DNA from: Catenovulum agarivorans YM01 | GTDB taxonomy: Bacteria > Pseudomonadota > Gammaproteobacteria > Enterobacterales > Alteromonadaceae | DNA length: 64,000 nt | Reading direction: 5' to 3' | NCBI RefSeq assembly: GCF_000281085.1 | Contig: NZ_JH767528.1 | Coordinates: 1 to 64,000, forward strand | Part shown: positions 63,985-64,000 of the stretch, one piece after another | How positions within the stretch are numbered: the stretch's first letter is position 1 | Layout of the letters: each line of letters begins with the position of its first letter | The notes under the pieces: generated by a model | What the model saw: the letters and a program-made list of their open reading frames with translations, nothing else | What the model was told of the DNA's origin: nothing | The model's database searches: none | Position numbers and translations under genes: made by a program

Positions 63985-64000
63985 ACAATCTTCTAGATAA

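Overview
The window looks like chromosome from a marine, carbohydrate-degrading gammaproteobacterium of the Alteromonadales type (a Catenovulum- or Paraglaciecola-like genus would fit; this is inferred from gene content, not from a marker gene). The DNA is AT-rich. It carries several large TonB-dependent receptors, many GH13 enzymes, a PEP-CTERM protein, CreBCD, and small families typical of this group (DUF2999, DUF4250, DUF2061). No rRNA, tRNA, phage, insertion sequence or CRISPR array was recognised.

1-29 kb is a starch/maltodextrin utilisation region. In order it holds a GH13 alpha-glucosidase (-), a TonB-dependent receptor followed by two tryptophan-halogenase-family flavoproteins (+), an S9 peptidase (-), a six-hairpin-type lipoprotein and a sodium/solute symporter (+), two small conserved proteins, a lipoprotein amylase and a lipoprotein pullulanase (+), a CPA1 antiporter (-), an operon of GNAT, DUF5916 and a large amylase (-), and an AraC regulator (+). 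A palindromic site built on TGAATACGTATGCAGT recurs six times at promoters in this region. It is identical in three places, which points to one LacI/MalR-like regulator encoded elsewhere. The likely flow is uptake through the receptor, periplasmic or surface cleavage by the lipoprotein amylase, pullulanase and large amylase, import by the symporter, and cytoplasmic hydrolysis by the alpha-glucosidase and perhaps the GH15 enzyme at 35 kb.

29-42 kb begins with a tight minus-strand operon: a GMC oxidoreductase, a ferritin-like protein, a small dehydrogenase-subunit-like protein, an IolE-like protein and a second TIM-barrel isomerase. It looks like an oxidative sugar, polyol or glycoside pathway and is the best candidate here for an uncharacterised system. 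Next come a cytoplasmic fungal-type GH15 glucoamylase, a metallo-beta-lactamase-fold protein paired with a pyruvate-decarboxylase-like enzyme, an Ogt-type methyltransferase, a small monooxygenase-fold protein and another lipoprotein amylase.

42-56 kb holds a TPR protein and a PEP-CTERM choice-of-anchor protein (-), a FecR and STN-TonB receptor pair (+), a serine beta-lactamase-fold hydrolase (-), a periplasmic solute-binding-like protein (+), and VanZ with CreB-CreC-CreD (-).

56-64 kb holds a secreted necrosis-inducing-like (NLP) protein, an ECF sigma factor, a CcdAB toxin-antitoxin pair, a phosphoinositide phospholipase C-like enzyme with a TonB receptor paralogous to the one at 47 kb, a DUF2999 protein, a repeat-rich gap and a GbsR/MarR regulator. 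Both ends of the window carry non-coding repeat blocks.
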